NCBI RefSeq assembly: GCF_040096055.1
Contig: NZ_JBBMFK010000016.1
Coordinates: 19,834-83,833, forward strand
Source: Pseudoflavonifractor intestinihominis
GTDB lineage: Bacteria > Bacillota > Clostridia > Oscillospirales > Oscillospiraceae
Reading direction: 5' to 3'
DNA: 64,000 bases
Part shown: positions 8,195 through 17,261 of the stretch, piece by piece
Numbering within the stretch: position 1 is the stretch's first letter
Layout of the letters: each line of letters begins with the position of its first letter
Program-made: the position numbers and the translations under genes
Notes under the pieces: model-generated
Told to the model about the DNA's origin: nothing
The model's input: only the letters and a program-made list of their open reading frames with translations
The model's database searches: none

Positions 8195-9589
8195 ATGCCA
8201 ATGAAAGCGCGTGAGCTGACCACAAAGGCCCTGTTTGAAACCACCCCCCGTCTCCAGACCAAGGAGGAGTCCTCCTGGATGGAGGCCAAGGTGGACCAGG
8301 GCGCACTGGACATCAACGAGGCCCGTGGCCGCTGGTACACCCGTGTGCCCGGCTCCCTGGCCCCCGACCACACCCTGCTGGGCGCCATCCAGGCCATGGA
8401 GAACAAGGGCTACGACGTGACCGAGGCCGAGGCCCTGATCCCCATCATGCAGAAGGCATTTGACGAGCACGATGATGTGAAGATGCTCCAGTACTATGCC
8501 AAGCTCTTCGAGGTGCTGGGCCGGGCTCCCAAGATCCCCGACCACCCCTATTGGAGCTACGCCCAGTACGAGTCCTTTGACGACCACGCCGCCGAAGTCA
8601 CCTTCCCCGCGCCCAGGGCCGTGCCCGACAATATCCCCATCTTTGAACGGCAGCACGCCGGTTGGATCGCCCAGGTGGCGGGCGCCGCCGTGGGCACCAT
8701 CATCGAGGGCTACTGCACCGACAAGCTGCGGGAGACCTTTGGCGAGATCTACGGCTATCTCCGGGAGCCCACCACCTACAATGACGACGTGCTCTTTGAG
8801 CTGGCCTTCCTCAACGCCGTCCGGGATCACGGCTCCAAGGTGACCTCCGAGGACATCGGCATGGAGTGGATCGGCCGCATCGAGTACACCTGGACCGCGG
8901 AAGAGGCCGCCTTCCGCAACATGAAGCGGGGTATTTTCCCGCCCATGAGCGCCAAGGTCAACAACCCCTGGAACGAGTGGATCGGCGCCCAGATGCGGGG
9001 CTCCGTCTGCGGCATGGTGGCCCCCGGCGACCCGGAGCTGGCCGCCCGGCTGGCCTGGATCGACGGCGCCGTCTCCCATGTCAACAACGGCATCCTGGGC
9101 GAGGTGTTCAACGCCGTCATGACCGCCCTTGCCTATGTGGAGACCGACATCCGCAAGGTGTTGGAGGACTCCATCGCCCTCATTCCCCCCAAGAGCGAGT
9201 ATTACTCGGTGGTCAAGTTCGCCTGGGACGCCTGCCGGCGCCACGACGCCTGGGAGCCCGCCTGGCGGGAGTGTGAGGAGAAGTACAAGCGCTACAACTG
9301 GATCCACACCTATCCCAATGCGGCGGCCGAGGTGGTGGCCCTCTACTTCGCCGGCAACGACTTTGACGAGTGCATGCACATCATCGCCATGTGCGGCCAG
9401 GACGTGGACTGCAACGGAGGCCAGATCGCCACCCTGTACGGCGCCATGATGGGCTACGCCGCGATCGACCACAAGTGGAGCGACCCCTTCCAGGACAAGT
9501 TTGACAGCCTGTTCCGGGGCTACGAGCACACCACCCTCTCCTTCATCGCCCAGCTGACCATGGACGCCGCCCAGGCGTTGAAGGGCTGA
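8195..9589 (+). CDS. ADP-ribosylglycohydrolase-family protein in a nucleoside/ribose operon
   Basis: This 464-residue protein shows the hallmarks of the ARH/DraG fold: paired acidic residues in YNDDVLFELAF near residue 197 and a C-terminal GQDVDCNGGQIATLYGAMMG near residue 405. These regions supply the binuclear metal site in the family. Known members remove ADP-ribose or related N-glycosidic groups. It starts immediately after the permease stop and is the last gene of the operon. Beside a BMP transporter and ribokinase it more plausibly cleaves an imported ribosyl compound, releasing ribose, than acts on proteins; that is inference. An in-frame ATG at 8201 is a possible alternative start. 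Confidence 0.82.
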   Translation: MPMKARELTTKALFETTPRLQTKEESSWMEAKVDQGALDINEARGRWYTRVPGSLAPDHTLLGAIQAMENKGYDVTEAEALIPIMQKAFDEHDDVKMLQYYAKLFEVLGRAPKIPDHPYWSYAQYESFDDHAAEVTFPAPRAVPDNIPIFERQHAGWIAQVAGAAVGTIIEGYCTDKLRETFGEIYGYLREPTTYNDDVLFELAFLNAVRDHGSKVTSEDIGMEWIGRIEYTWTAEEAAFRNMKRGIFPPMSAKVNNPWNEWIGAQMRGSVCGMVAPGDPELAARLAWIDGAVSHVNNGILGEVFNAVMTALAYVETDIRKVLEDSIALIPPKSEYYSVVKFAWDACRRHDAWEPAWRECEEKYKRYNWIHTYPNAAAEVVALYFAGNDFDECMHIIAMCGQDVDCNGGQIATLYGAMMGYAAIDHKWSDPFQDKFDSLFRGYEHTTLSFIAQLTMDAAQALKG

Positions 9590-9615
9590 CACGACATCCT
9601 CCCCTCTCTCATAAA

Positions 9616-9667
9616 GCCGCGCCCCCGGATCCCCTGCGACAGGGTATCCGGGGGCGCGGCCTTGTCT
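9616..9667 (+). terminator. Terminator at the end of the transporter operon
   Basis: A 15-bp GC-rich stem (9616-9630 with 9646-9660) lies 26 bases after the glycohydrolase stop. Only a weak T-rich stretch (CTTGTCT) follows. Confidence 0.6.
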
Positions 9668-9668
9668 G

Positions 9669-9794
9669 TCAGGCGGCCTCCTCGGCCAGCTCGGCCAGGG
9701 CCTCCCGCTCGCTGTCGGCGGAGAAGCGGAAGCGCCCGTAGGCGTCGTACACCTCCACATGACCACGGACCCAGCGCATGGAATACTCGTTCAT
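9669..9794 (-). CDS. Small hypothetical protein (41 aa)
   Basis: A short reading frame of 41 codons starts at an ATG with a strong AAAGGAGT ribosome site 7 bases upstream (plus-strand 9802-9810). The predicted peptide is charged and probably a single small domain: MRWVRGHVEVYDAYGRF followed by an acidic amphipathic end (REALAELAEEAA). It has no signal peptide or membrane segment. I do not recognise a family. The ribosome site and coherent composition make it more credible than a random frame, and it sits alone between two convergent transcription units. Confidence 0.55.
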   Translation of the reverse strand: MNEYSMRWVRGHVEVYDAYGRFRFSADSEREALAELAEEAA

Positions 9795-9968
9795 AACCGG
9801 ACACTCCTTTCTGTCTGCCCCGCCTTGGCGGGCTGTCTCTCCTGTCCTTACGTGCACAGTATAGCAAATAACAAGTCCTATAAACCGGACTTTTATTCTC
9901 CTGGGCGAAAAAACTCCCCGGACGGAAATCCCGTCCGGGGAGCGAAAAAAATCGGGGAAAGAGGCTGG

Positions 9969-11909
9969 TTACTGGCCCAGCACGGCGGCAGCCGCGTTGG
10001 CGCCGGCCAGACGGCCGGAGGTCAGAGCGAAGCCCAGGCCCACGCCCTCCACGTTGACGTAGGCGGCCACGCTGACGCCGCTGCAGTTGTTGCCGGTGGC
10101 GTACAGGCCGGGGATGGGGTTCATGTCGTCATCCACCACCTGGAGCTCCTTGGTCACGTTTACGCCGCCCAGGGCGCCCAGCACGGCGTTGTAGCCCTTG
10201 GTGACGTAGAAGGGGCCCTCCTCCACGGAGTAGACCAGGCTCTCAGCGCTCTTGAAGAACTCCTCGTCGTCGCCGCTGGCCACGTAGGTGTTGTAGCGGG
10301 ACACGGTGTCCTTCAGGGTGTCGGCGTCACAGCCGATGAACTCGGCCACCTCGTCCAGGGTCTGGCACACCTTGCCGTCGCCGCTCTCGGTCAGCTTCTC
10401 AAAGTCGCTGGCAAAGACCTCCGGGTCCACGATGGCGTGGTAGATGGTCCGCTCGCCGTCCTCGCCGATGATGCCGAAGCGGTCCCAATAGTGGACCCAG
10501 GTGCCGGTGTTCTCATAGGAGCTGTCGCACCAGCGGTCCACGGTGGCCTGGTCCACAATGGTGTAGGCGTAGCCGCCCTGGGCCAGCACGGCGCTGGAGA
10601 ACTCCACGGTGTCCTTCAGCAGGTCCTCGTTCATGAACCGCTCGCCCAGGTGGTTGACCCACAGGATGGGGGTGTTCAGGGTCAGCTGCTCGGCCACCTC
10701 GATGTCGGCGGTCTTGGTGCCCACGCCGTGGTTCATGGTGAGCAGCTCGCCCTGGGCGGCGCCCACGTCGTACATCATCTGCAGGCCGGAGCCGTCGTTG
10801 CCGCCGATGACGTTGACGGTGTCATACACCTTGTCGCCCAGGGCCTGGCGCATCATCTCCTCGTTGCCGGCGAAGCTGCCGGTGGAGACGATCACCGCGC
10901 CGGCGTTGACGGTCAGGGTGCCGCCGTCCTCCTTGGTGCACACGGCGCCGGTCACCGCGCCGCTGTCATCGGTGAGCAGGCTGGTGGCGGTGGTGTTGTA
11001 GCGGATGTCCACGCCGTTGTCGTCCAGGGCCTGGCCCAGGTAGGTGAAGGGGTCGGCGTTGTTCCAGCGGTGGTAGATGATGGTCTCGTCAAAGTGGGCG
11101 ATCTGCTGGGCGGTCTTGGACAGGTAGACCTTCACGCCCTTGTCCAGCAGGTACTCCACCGTGTTCTTGGCCTCGCTGACAAAGGTGCGGATGAGCTGGG
11201 CGTTGGCCAGCTGGTTGCTCTGGTCCATCAGCTTCTCGTACCAGTACTCCTCGTCGGAGCCCAGATCGTCGCCGTACCGCTCGTACTGGAGGGAGGTGCC
11301 GATGGCGAACATGCCCTGGGCTGCGTTGCCCATGCCGCCCAGCACGCCGGTGCTCTCCACGCCCACCACAGTGGCGCCCGCCTCAGCGGCGCTGAGGGCG
11401 GCCATGGTGCCGGAGGCGCCCATGCCGATGACCAGCACGTCGGCGGTGACCTCCTCGTCCTCACCGGCGGGGGCCGCTTCCTCCTCCACGGACATGCCGG
11501 CCTGGGTCATGGCGTCCTTGGCGGCGGCCATGACGGCCTCGCTGGTGACGGTGGCGCCGGACACGCCGTCAATGTCGGCGCTCTGGGCGTCCAGGATCTG
11601 CTGGGCCAGGTCGGGCAGGGTGGCCCGGCCCACGTCCTCGGTCTCGCTGTCGCCTGCGGCGTCCACGGCGGTAATGGCGCCGCCGGACACGGTGATGGTC
11701 ACGCTCACCTCGCCGCCGAAACCCTCGGCGGTGCCGGTGTAGGTGCCGTCGGTCACGCCGCCGGCGGGAGACTGGGAGACCTCCTCACTGGCGCTGGGGG
11801 AGACAGAGGGGGTGGTCTCCGTCTCCTGGTTGATGCAGCCCCCCAGCACGGCGGCCAGCATGGCGCCGCACAGCACAAGGGACAGCAGTTTTTTGATGGT
11901 TCCTCTCAT
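9969..11909 (-). CDS. Secreted FMN-binding/FAD-dependent reductase lipoprotein (fumarate reductase flavoprotein family)
   Basis: The 646-residue protein has a lipoprotein signal with lipobox VLGGC (Cys25). An FMN-binding domain (about 45-130) contains SGAT with Thr120, the usual acceptor of covalent FMN added by ApbE. A flavocytochrome-c/fumarate reductase FAD domain follows, with VIGMGASG near residue 155 and a C-terminal GLYATGNNCSG segment. No heme motifs occur, so electrons must arrive through flavins or membrane partners. Related extracellular flavoproteins reduce fumarate, urocanate or other unsaturated compounds in anaerobic respiration. AAGGAGG precedes the start. The divergent AraC gene is a likely regulator. 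The electron acceptor cannot be read from sequence. Confidence 0.88.
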   Translation of the reverse strand: MRGTIKKLLSLVLCGAMLAAVLGGCINQETETTPSVSPSASEEVSQSPAGGVTDGTYTGTAEGFGGEVSVTITVSGGAITAVDAAGDSETEDVGRATLPDLAQQILDAQSADIDGVSGATVTSEAVMAAAKDAMTQAGMSVEEEAAPAGEDEEVTADVLVIGMGASGTMAALSAAEAGATVVGVESTGVLGGMGNAAQGMFAIGTSLQYERYGDDLGSDEEYWYEKLMDQSNQLANAQLIRTFVSEAKNTVEYLLDKGVKVYLSKTAQQIAHFDETIIYHRWNNADPFTYLGQALDDNGVDIRYNTTATSLLTDDSGAVTGAVCTKEDGGTLTVNAGAVIVSTGSFAGNEEMMRQALGDKVYDTVNVIGGNDGSGLQMMYDVGAAQGELLTMNHGVGTKTADIEVAEQLTLNTPILWVNHLGERFMNEDLLKDTVEFSSAVLAQGGYAYTIVDQATVDRWCDSSYENTGTWVHYWDRFGIIGEDGERTIYHAIVDPEVFASDFEKLTESGDGKVCQTLDEVAEFIGCDADTLKDTVSRYNTYVASGDDEEFFKSAESLVYSVEEGPFYVTKGYNAVLGALGGVNVTKELQVVDDDMNPIPGLYATGNNCSGVSVAAYVNVEGVGLGFALTSGRLAGANAAAAVLGQ

Positions 11910-12096
11910 GTTCCATATCCTCCTTGCAGCATGGGCCCTGCCGGAATACCTCTCCGGCCTGCCCGCCCGGGCAAACGGCAGGTGCGTTCCCCTGCCGCCC
12001 GGTGTTCGTTAAAAGATTATCACATCCACATTCCCCCAACAATTGACGTATCTTGTGCCAAAAGTGTCTTATTTTTGGATTTCTTCCCGGTCGCTC

Positions 12097-12126
12097 TTGT
12101 AGCCCGGGGGCAAAAAACAGTATAAT
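12097..12126 (+). promoter_or_regulatory. Promoter for the AraC-family regulator
   Basis: TTGTAG (12097-12102) and TATAAT (12121-12126) are 18 bases apart. Transcription would start near 12133, which supports translation from the ATG at 12167 rather than from upstream in-frame codons. Confidence 0.65.
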
Positions 12127-12166
12127 AACAGGCGGAGAAACCTGGAACAGGGGAGGGAATTGGTCC

Positions 12167-13072
12167 ATGGCGCAGCGTGGAGCGTGGAATCTGGTTTTGG
12201 CGGGGCTGGCGGCGGGACCGGTCCAGGCCGGGGGCGTGACCCTGGAGGCCGAGGGGCCGGGGGAGCACCCCGGGGGCCACTTTCTGCTGCTGTTCACCCC
12301 GGAGAGCGTGCGGCTGCGCCTGAGGAGCAAGCGGACCATCCCCCTGACGCCGGGCAGCTTTCTGCTGCTGCGCAGCCGGAGGGGCTACCAGGTGGAGGAG
12401 GGCCGGGTGCTGGCCCTGCGCTATCCCGCGGCCTTTTTCGACGGGCTGTTCTTCAGCCAGCTGGCCGACTGCCGCATCCTGTTCGACCTGATGCGCCTGG
12501 AGGACCCGGAGGAGGAGTTCCTCTGCTTTGATTACCGGTCCGGGGACCCGGTGTGGGGCTGTGCCCTGGCCCTGTGCCGGGAGCTGCTCACCGGGGACAG
12601 CTTCACCCCCAAGCTGCTCCACTGCGGCACGGTCCAGCTCTTCACCCTGCTCCAGCGGGGATTTCAGAGCCATCTCTCGGTGAGCCGCTCCACCATGCTG
12701 CGGGACAACCCCTTCGGCCAGCTGCTCAAGTATATGGGCGACCACTACGACACCGTCACCCTGACCGATCTGGCCCGCCGGTTCAACTACAACCCCAGCT
12801 ACCTCTCCGCCTATTTCCGCCGGGTCACCGGCGAGACCTTCAGCCAGAAGCTCTATCACATCCGCATGGAACAGGCCCTCTGGGCCCTGGAGCACACCGA
12901 CCGGGCGGTGCAGGACATCAGCCAGTCCCTGGGCTTCCGGGAGAAGAGCTATTTCCTCCGCCGGTTCAAGGCGGAGTACGGCTGTACCCCCTCCCAGTAC
13001 CGCCGCCGCCTGGGCAAGTCCAAGTCGGGGCCGCCCGAACTGGCGGACAAAAACAGCGGGACATCCGGATAA
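12167..13072 (+). CDS. AraC-family transcriptional regulator, divergent from the flavin reductase
   Basis: The 301-residue protein has an N-terminal cupin-like ligand region (roughly 1-180) and a C-terminal double helix-turn-helix of the AraC type (about 190-290). The latter includes TLTDLARRFNYNPSYLSAYFRR and the second-helix signature DISQSLGFREKSYFLRRFK. GGGAGGG about ten bases before the ATG at 12167 supports this start. It is transcribed divergently from the extracellular flavoprotein gene across 257 bases, so it probably activates that gene in response to its substrate. The family is certain; the effector is unknown. Confidence 0.9.
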   Translation: MAQRGAWNLVLAGLAAGPVQAGGVTLEAEGPGEHPGGHFLLLFTPESVRLRLRSKRTIPLTPGSFLLLRSRRGYQVEEGRVLALRYPAAFFDGLFFSQLADCRILFDLMRLEDPEEEFLCFDYRSGDPVWGCALALCRELLTGDSFTPKLLHCGTVQLFTLLQRGFQSHLSVSRSTMLRDNPFGQLLKYMGDHYDTVTLTDLARRFNYNPSYLSAYFRRVTGETFSQKLYHIRMEQALWALEHTDRAVQDISQSLGFREKSYFLRRFKAEYGCTPSQYRRRLGKSKSGPPELADKNSGTSG

Positions 13073-13095
13073 CTCCGGATGTCCCGCTGTTTTGC
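13051..13095. terminator. Bidirectional terminator between araC-type gene and ftsH
   Basis: A 19-bp perfect stem (13051-13069 with 13074-13092, loop TAAC) overlaps the regulator's stop codon. T-rich sequence follows on both strands, so it can stop both convergent genes. Confidence 0.85.
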
Positions 13096-13109
13096 GATAT
13101 GTGTAGTTC

Positions 13110-15110
13110 TTACTTCTTGTCCTCGGGCTTTCCCTCGTCGGGGGCGGGCACGTCGATGTCCCCGGGAGACACCCGCCTGCCCTCAGGGGTCAGCTCGCTC
13201 CGCTGGCGGCGGATGGAGGGCACGTCCTCCACACGGCTCTTGATGCTGCCGTCCTCCTCCCGGAGGGCGTCCGGGTCGGTGAAGACCAGCTCGAAGTCAG
13301 CGGCGTCCATGGTCTCGTTCTCCAGCAGGTACTGGGCGGTCAGCTCCAGCTGCTCCCGCTGCCGGGTGAGGATATCCCTGCACCGGGCGTAGGCCTTGTC
13401 GATGATGGCCTTGACCTCCTGGTCGATCAGGTCAGCGGTCTCCTCGGAGTAGCTCTTGGCCTGGGCCATGGAGCGGCCGATGAAGATCTCGTCGTGGCCC
13501 GAGTCAAAGACCACGCTGCCCAGCTTGTCGCTCATGCCGTACCGCATGACCATGTTGCGGGCGATGGCGGAGGCCCGCTGCAGGTCGTTGCCCGCGCCGG
13601 TGGAGATGTCCCCCAGCACCAGCTGCTCGGCCACCCGGCCGCCCAGCAGGGAGGCGATGCGCTCCTCCAGCTCGGTGCGGGAGAGGAAGCTCTTGTCCTC
13701 CTGGGGCAGGGAGATGGTCATGCCGCCGGCACGGCCCCGGGGCACAATGGTGATCTGGTGGACCGGGTCGGCGGTCTCCAGGGCGTGGCTGACCACGGCG
13801 TGGCCCGCCTCGTGGTAGGCGGTGAGCTTCCGCTCCCGCTCGATGACCACCCGGCTCTTCTTCTCCGGCCCGGCGATGACCTTGATGACCGCCTCGTGGA
13901 GGTCGGGCTTGGTGATGAACCGCTCCCCCCGGCGGGCGGCCAGCAGGGCGGCCTCGTTCATCAGGTTCTCCAGGTCCGCGCCGGTGAAGCCGCCGGTGGC
14001 CCTGGCCACGTCCTTCAGGTCCACGTCCTCGGCCAGAGGCTTGTTGCGGGCGTGGATCTTCAGGATCTCCTCCCGGCCCTTGATGTCGGGGGCGCCCACG
14101 TAGATCTGCCGGTCAAACCGGCCGGGGCGCAGGAGAGCGGGGTCCAGAATGTCCTGCCGGTTGGTGGCGGCCATGACGATGACCCCCTCGTTGGCGGCAA
14201 AGCCGTCCATCTCCACCAGCAGCTGGTTGAGCGTCTGCTCCCGCTCGTCGTGGCCGCCGCCCAGGCCGGTGCCTCTCTGGCGGCCCACAGCGTCGATCTC
14301 GTCGATGAACACGATGGCGGGGGCGTTCTTCTTGGCCTGGTCAAACAGGTCCCGGACACGGCTGGCGCCCACGCCCACGTACAGCTCCACAAAGTCGGAG
14401 CCGGAGATGGACAGGAAGTGGACCCCGGCCTCACCGGCCACGGCCTTGGCCAGCAGGGTCTTGCCGGTGCCCGGAGGGCCCACCAGCAGGATGCCCTTGG
14501 GGATGCGGGCGCCCAGGGCCAGGAAGCGCTTGGGGTCCCGCAGGAACTCCACCACCTCCCGCAGCTCCTCCTTCTCCTCGTCGGCGCCGGCCACATCGGC
14601 AAAGGTGACCTTCTTGCCCTCGTCGGAGACGGTGCGGGTGCGGGCCCGGGAGTACCGGCTGGTCTTGTCGGCGCCGCCGCCGCCCCCGGCCTGCCGCTGG
14701 AACATGATGTACCACATGGCGAAGAACACCACCACGATCACCAGCGTGGGCAGCAGGGCGCTGGCCCAGGCGGGCAGACGGAAGCCCGCCGGGTAGTCAA
14801 AGGCCTGGATGATGCCGTTGGCGTGCTGCTTGACAATGGTGTCGTTGAAGTCCTGGTAGAACAGCTCAAAGCTGGGCAGCTTGTAGCTGACCGTATAGCT
14901 GCCCTGGTAGGGCTCCCACAGCTCCATGGTCACCACGTCGTCCTTGACCTGCAGGGTCTTGACCTGCTGGTTGTCCAGCAGGTCGTGGATCTCAGAGTAG
15001 TAGACCGCTTTCCCCGCGTTCAGCCCCATCAGCGCGTAGACGGTGGAGAGCAAAATGAGGAAAATGAACAGGTAGAACACCAGGTCGCGGCCGGAAATTT
15101 TCTTCTTCAA
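13110..15110 (-). CDS. ftsH: ATP-dependent zinc metalloprotease FtsH (first copy)
   Basis: The 666-residue membrane protease has two N-terminal transmembrane helices (about 10-30 and 118-138) flanking an extracytoplasmic domain. An AAA+ domain with Walker A GPPGTGKT at 211-218 follows, then an M41 peptidase domain with the zinc motif HEAGH at 433-437. FtsH degrades misassembled membrane proteins and short-lived regulators. Translation appears to begin at a TTG (15110) behind an AGGGAGAGG ribosome site. It is third in tilS-hpt-ftsH, a Firmicutes gene order. A second, divergent ftsH lies at 27506-29380. Confidence 0.96.
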   Translation of the reverse strand: MKKKISGRDLVFYLFIFLILLSTVYALMGLNAGKAVYYSEIHDLLDNQQVKTLQVKDDVVTMELWEPYQGSYTVSYKLPSFELFYQDFNDTIVKQHANGIIQAFDYPAGFRLPAWASALLPTLVIVVVFFAMWYIMFQRQAGGGGGADKTSRYSRARTRTVSDEGKKVTFADVAGADEEKEELREVVEFLRDPKRFLALGARIPKGILLVGPPGTGKTLLAKAVAGEAGVHFLSISGSDFVELYVGVGASRVRDLFDQAKKNAPAIVFIDEIDAVGRQRGTGLGGGHDEREQTLNQLLVEMDGFAANEGVIVMAATNRQDILDPALLRPGRFDRQIYVGAPDIKGREEILKIHARNKPLAEDVDLKDVARATGGFTGADLENLMNEAALLAARRGERFITKPDLHEAVIKVIAGPEKKSRVVIERERKLTAYHEAGHAVVSHALETADPVHQITIVPRGRAGGMTISLPQEDKSFLSRTELEERIASLLGGRVAEQLVLGDISTGAGNDLQRASAIARNMVMRYGMSDKLGSVVFDSGHDEIFIGRSMAQAKSYSEETADLIDQEVKAIIDKAYARCRDILTRQREQLELTAQYLLENETMDAADFELVFTDPDALREEDGSIKSRVEDVPSIRRQRSELTPEGRRVSPGDIDVPAPDEGKPEDKK

Positions 15111-15208
15111 TACGGACCTCTCCCTCCACGGGGCGCCCGTTGAGGGCGGGCCCGTTTCATTTCACAGCTTATGATACGCCGCCGGAAGGCCGGGATGGAC
15201 GGGGGCGC

Positions 15209-15757
15209 TCAGCCCTCGCCGCCGTACACCCGGGGCTTGAGGATGCCGATGTAGGGCAGGTTGCGGTACTTCTCGGCGTAGTCCAGGCCGTAGCCCACCA
15301 CGAACTCGTCGGGGATGGCGAAGCCGCTGTAGTCCACGTGGACCTCCTTCACCCGGCGGTCGGGCTTATCCAGCAGGGTGCACAGCTTCATGGACGCGGG
15401 CTTGCGGGCCCGGAGCAGCTCCATCAGGTAGGACAGGGTGTTGCCCGAGTCCAGAATGTCCTCCACCACGATGATGTCCTTGCCCTCGATGTCGTCGGAC
15501 AGGTCCTTGGTGATCTGCACCTGGCCAGTGGAGGTGGTGCCCTTGCCGTAGGAGGACACGGACATGAAGTCGATGGTGCAGGGCACCTCGATCTTCCGGG
15601 TCAGGTCGGCCATAAACACAAAGGAACCCCGCAGCACCGAGATGAGCATAGGCTCCTTCCCGGCGTAGTCCCGGTTGATTTCGGCGGCGATCTCGCTCAC
15701 CCGCTTATCCAGCTCTTCCTCAGAAAAAAGTACCCGTTCAATGTCCTGTTCCAGCAT
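15209..15757 (-). CDS. hpt: Hypoxanthine phosphoribosyltransferase
   Basis: This 182-residue enzyme carries the PRPP-binding motif VVEDILDSGNTL near residue 95, characteristic of type I phosphoribosyltransferases. It has the DYSGFAIPDEFVVGYGLDY purine-binding tail typical of hypoxanthine/guanine enzymes. It converts hypoxanthine or guanine plus PRPP to IMP or GMP in the cytoplasm. The start lies 6 bases after the tilS stop and ftsH follows about 100 bases on, so all three are likely co-transcribed. It may cooperate with the nucleoside importer at the left of the window. Confidence 0.95.
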   Translation of the reverse strand: MLEQDIERVLFSEEELDKRVSEIAAEINRDYAGKEPMLISVLRGSFVFMADLTRKIEVPCTIDFMSVSSYGKGTTSTGQVQITKDLSDDIEGKDIIVVEDILDSGNTLSYLMELLRARKPASMKLCTLLDKPDRRVKEVHVDYSGFAIPDEFVVGYGLDYAEKYRNLPYIGILKPRVYGGEG

Positions 15758-15763
15758 AGTCGC

Positions 15764-17146
15764 TCATCCTTCCATTCTTTCTGTTTCTGTGGTGGTGTCT
15801 GTTCTCTCCCGCCGGATGAACCGGAGGGCCGCGCCGAAACGTGGGTGCCGGGCGTTGCCGCCCAGCCCGGCCACGGCGATGACGCCGTCCCCGTCCGCGG
15901 CCACTGGGACCCGTTCCCGGTCCCGCCGGGGGATTTTTTCGTCGATCATCAGCTTTTTCACCGTCCGGCTCTTCCGGCCGGGCCGGGTCAGCTCGTCGCC
16001 CTGCCGCCGGGGGCGGATCACCAGCCCCGGCCATGGGTCCTCCTCCAGCACCAGCTTCCAGTCCGTGCCCGGAATCGGGTTCTCCCCCCTCACCGGGGTC
16101 ACCGGCTCAAAGGGAGGACGGGGGTCGTCCCGGGTAGTGAGGAGCAGCTCACCGTACACCCGCTGGGCCAGCCTGCCGCCCGGCAGGAAGGCCACCGCCG
16201 ACGGGTCGTCCCCCCGGCACAGGTCCACAATGGCCTCCAGGTGGGCGGCGGAGCAGTCCGTGTCCCCGTCCCCCATCATCTCCAGCAGCCGCCGGGCGGC
16301 CCGTGGAGCGATGGCGGCGGGGGCGTCGGCCAGGTAGCGGGCCTCGATGACCAGGTCGTCCTCCGCCCACCGGGCGTGGGCGCACACCTGGGCGGCCTGG
16401 GCGTTGAGAAAGTCGTTGTCCGAGCGCAGATAGCGGGTGGTGTCCGCCATGCGGCGGACAAAGCCCGGGTTGAGCTCCTCCAGCAGGGGCACCACCTGGC
16501 GGCGGATGCGGTTGCGGGTGAAGCGCTCATCGGAATTGGAGCTGTCCTCCACGTGGGGGATGCTGTACAGGGCCAGGTACTCCTCCACCTCCCGGCGGGT
16601 GGTGGTGAGCATGGGCCGCACCAGGTCCCCCCGCCGTGGGGCGATGCCCGCCAGGCCCTGGAGCCCGGTGCCCCGGATCAGGTGGAGCAGCAGGGTCTCG
16701 GCGTTGTCGTCGGCGGTGTGGGCGGTGGCGATGCGGTCACAGCCCAGACGCCGGGCCGTGTCCCGCAGGAAGGCGTACCGCATGTCCCGGGCGGTCTCCT
16801 CCAGCCCCCGGCCCTGCCGGGCGGCCTCACCGGCCACATCGCCCCGGCCCACCACCAGCTCCACGGCGGGCAGGGTGTGCGCCCCATGGGGTCCGTCAAA
16901 GCGCTGGGGGCCGCACCACTTGGCCACAAAGTCCCGGACAAAGGCCTCGTCCCGTTCCGACTCCGCGCCCCGGAGACAGTGGTTGTAGTGGGCGGCAATC
17001 AGGTTGAAGCCCAGGATGTCCCGCAGCAGCCAAAGCCGGTGGAGCAGGTACACCGAGTCGGCGCCCCCGGACACGGCGCACAGCACCGTGCCCCCCCGTG
17101 GGAGCATGTCGTATTCCGTTGCAAGGGTGTTGAGGGCGTCTGTCAT
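15764..17146 (-). CDS. tilS: tRNA(Ile)-lysidine synthetase
   Basis: The 460-residue protein has the PP-loop ATP pyrophosphatase motif SGGADS at residues 26-31. The GTGLQGLAGI segment near residue 155 is seen in TilS proteins, and a C-terminal substrate-binding region includes PRRQGD. TilS ligates lysine to C34 of the AUA-reading isoleucine tRNA, changing its codon specificity; it is essential in most bacteria. AAGGAGA precedes the ATG. It is the first gene of tilS-hpt-ftsH, with a 115-base gap from dnaB upstream. Confidence 0.95.
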   Translation of the reverse strand: MTDALNTLATEYDMLPRGGTVLCAVSGGADSVYLLHRLWLLRDILGFNLIAAHYNHCLRGAESERDEAFVRDFVAKWCGPQRFDGPHGAHTLPAVELVVGRGDVAGEAARQGRGLEETARDMRYAFLRDTARRLGCDRIATAHTADDNAETLLLHLIRGTGLQGLAGIAPRRGDLVRPMLTTTRREVEEYLALYSIPHVEDSSNSDERFTRNRIRRQVVPLLEELNPGFVRRMADTTRYLRSDNDFLNAQAAQVCAHARWAEDDLVIEARYLADAPAAIAPRAARRLLEMMGDGDTDCSAAHLEAIVDLCRGDDPSAVAFLPGGRLAQRVYGELLLTTRDDPRPPFEPVTPVRGENPIPGTDWKLVLEEDPWPGLVIRPRRQGDELTRPGRKSRTVKKLMIDEKIPRRDRERVPVAADGDGVIAVAGLGGNARHPRFGAALRFIRRERTDTTTETERMEG

Positions 17147-17178
17147 AAAGTCTCCTTATGGGGTCCAGGCAAAAGCTC

Positions 17179-17210
17179 TGTTTTTGGGGGAATTCATTTC
17201 CCCAAAAACA
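17179..17210. other. Hairpin between dnaB and tilS
   Basis: TGTTTTTGGGG (17179-17189) pairs perfectly with CCCCAAAAACA (17200-17210) around a 10-base loop. It has no T tract beyond the stem, so it may be a weak terminator or an mRNA processing structure between the two genes. Confidence 0.45.
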
Positions 17211-17261
17211 CCTCTCGCCGCCGCTCCGCTCCATCCGGGCTGCGCATGACGGCTCGGACGC

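Noticed and set aside
7187..9766. 859-codon open frame on the minus strand
   Set aside because: It lies opposite the second permease and the ADP-ribosylglycohydrolase genes, has shadow composition (Gly, His, Val) and no ribosome site.
9759..12125. 788-codon open frame on the plus strand
   Set aside because: It is antisense to the flavin reductase, whose FMN and FAD motifs are unmistakable; the plus frame has no recognisable domain.
12053..12166. Upstream start for the AraC regulator at 12053
   Set aside because: A good promoter -10 box (12121-12126) lies inside this stretch, and the ATG at 12167 has its own ribosome site.
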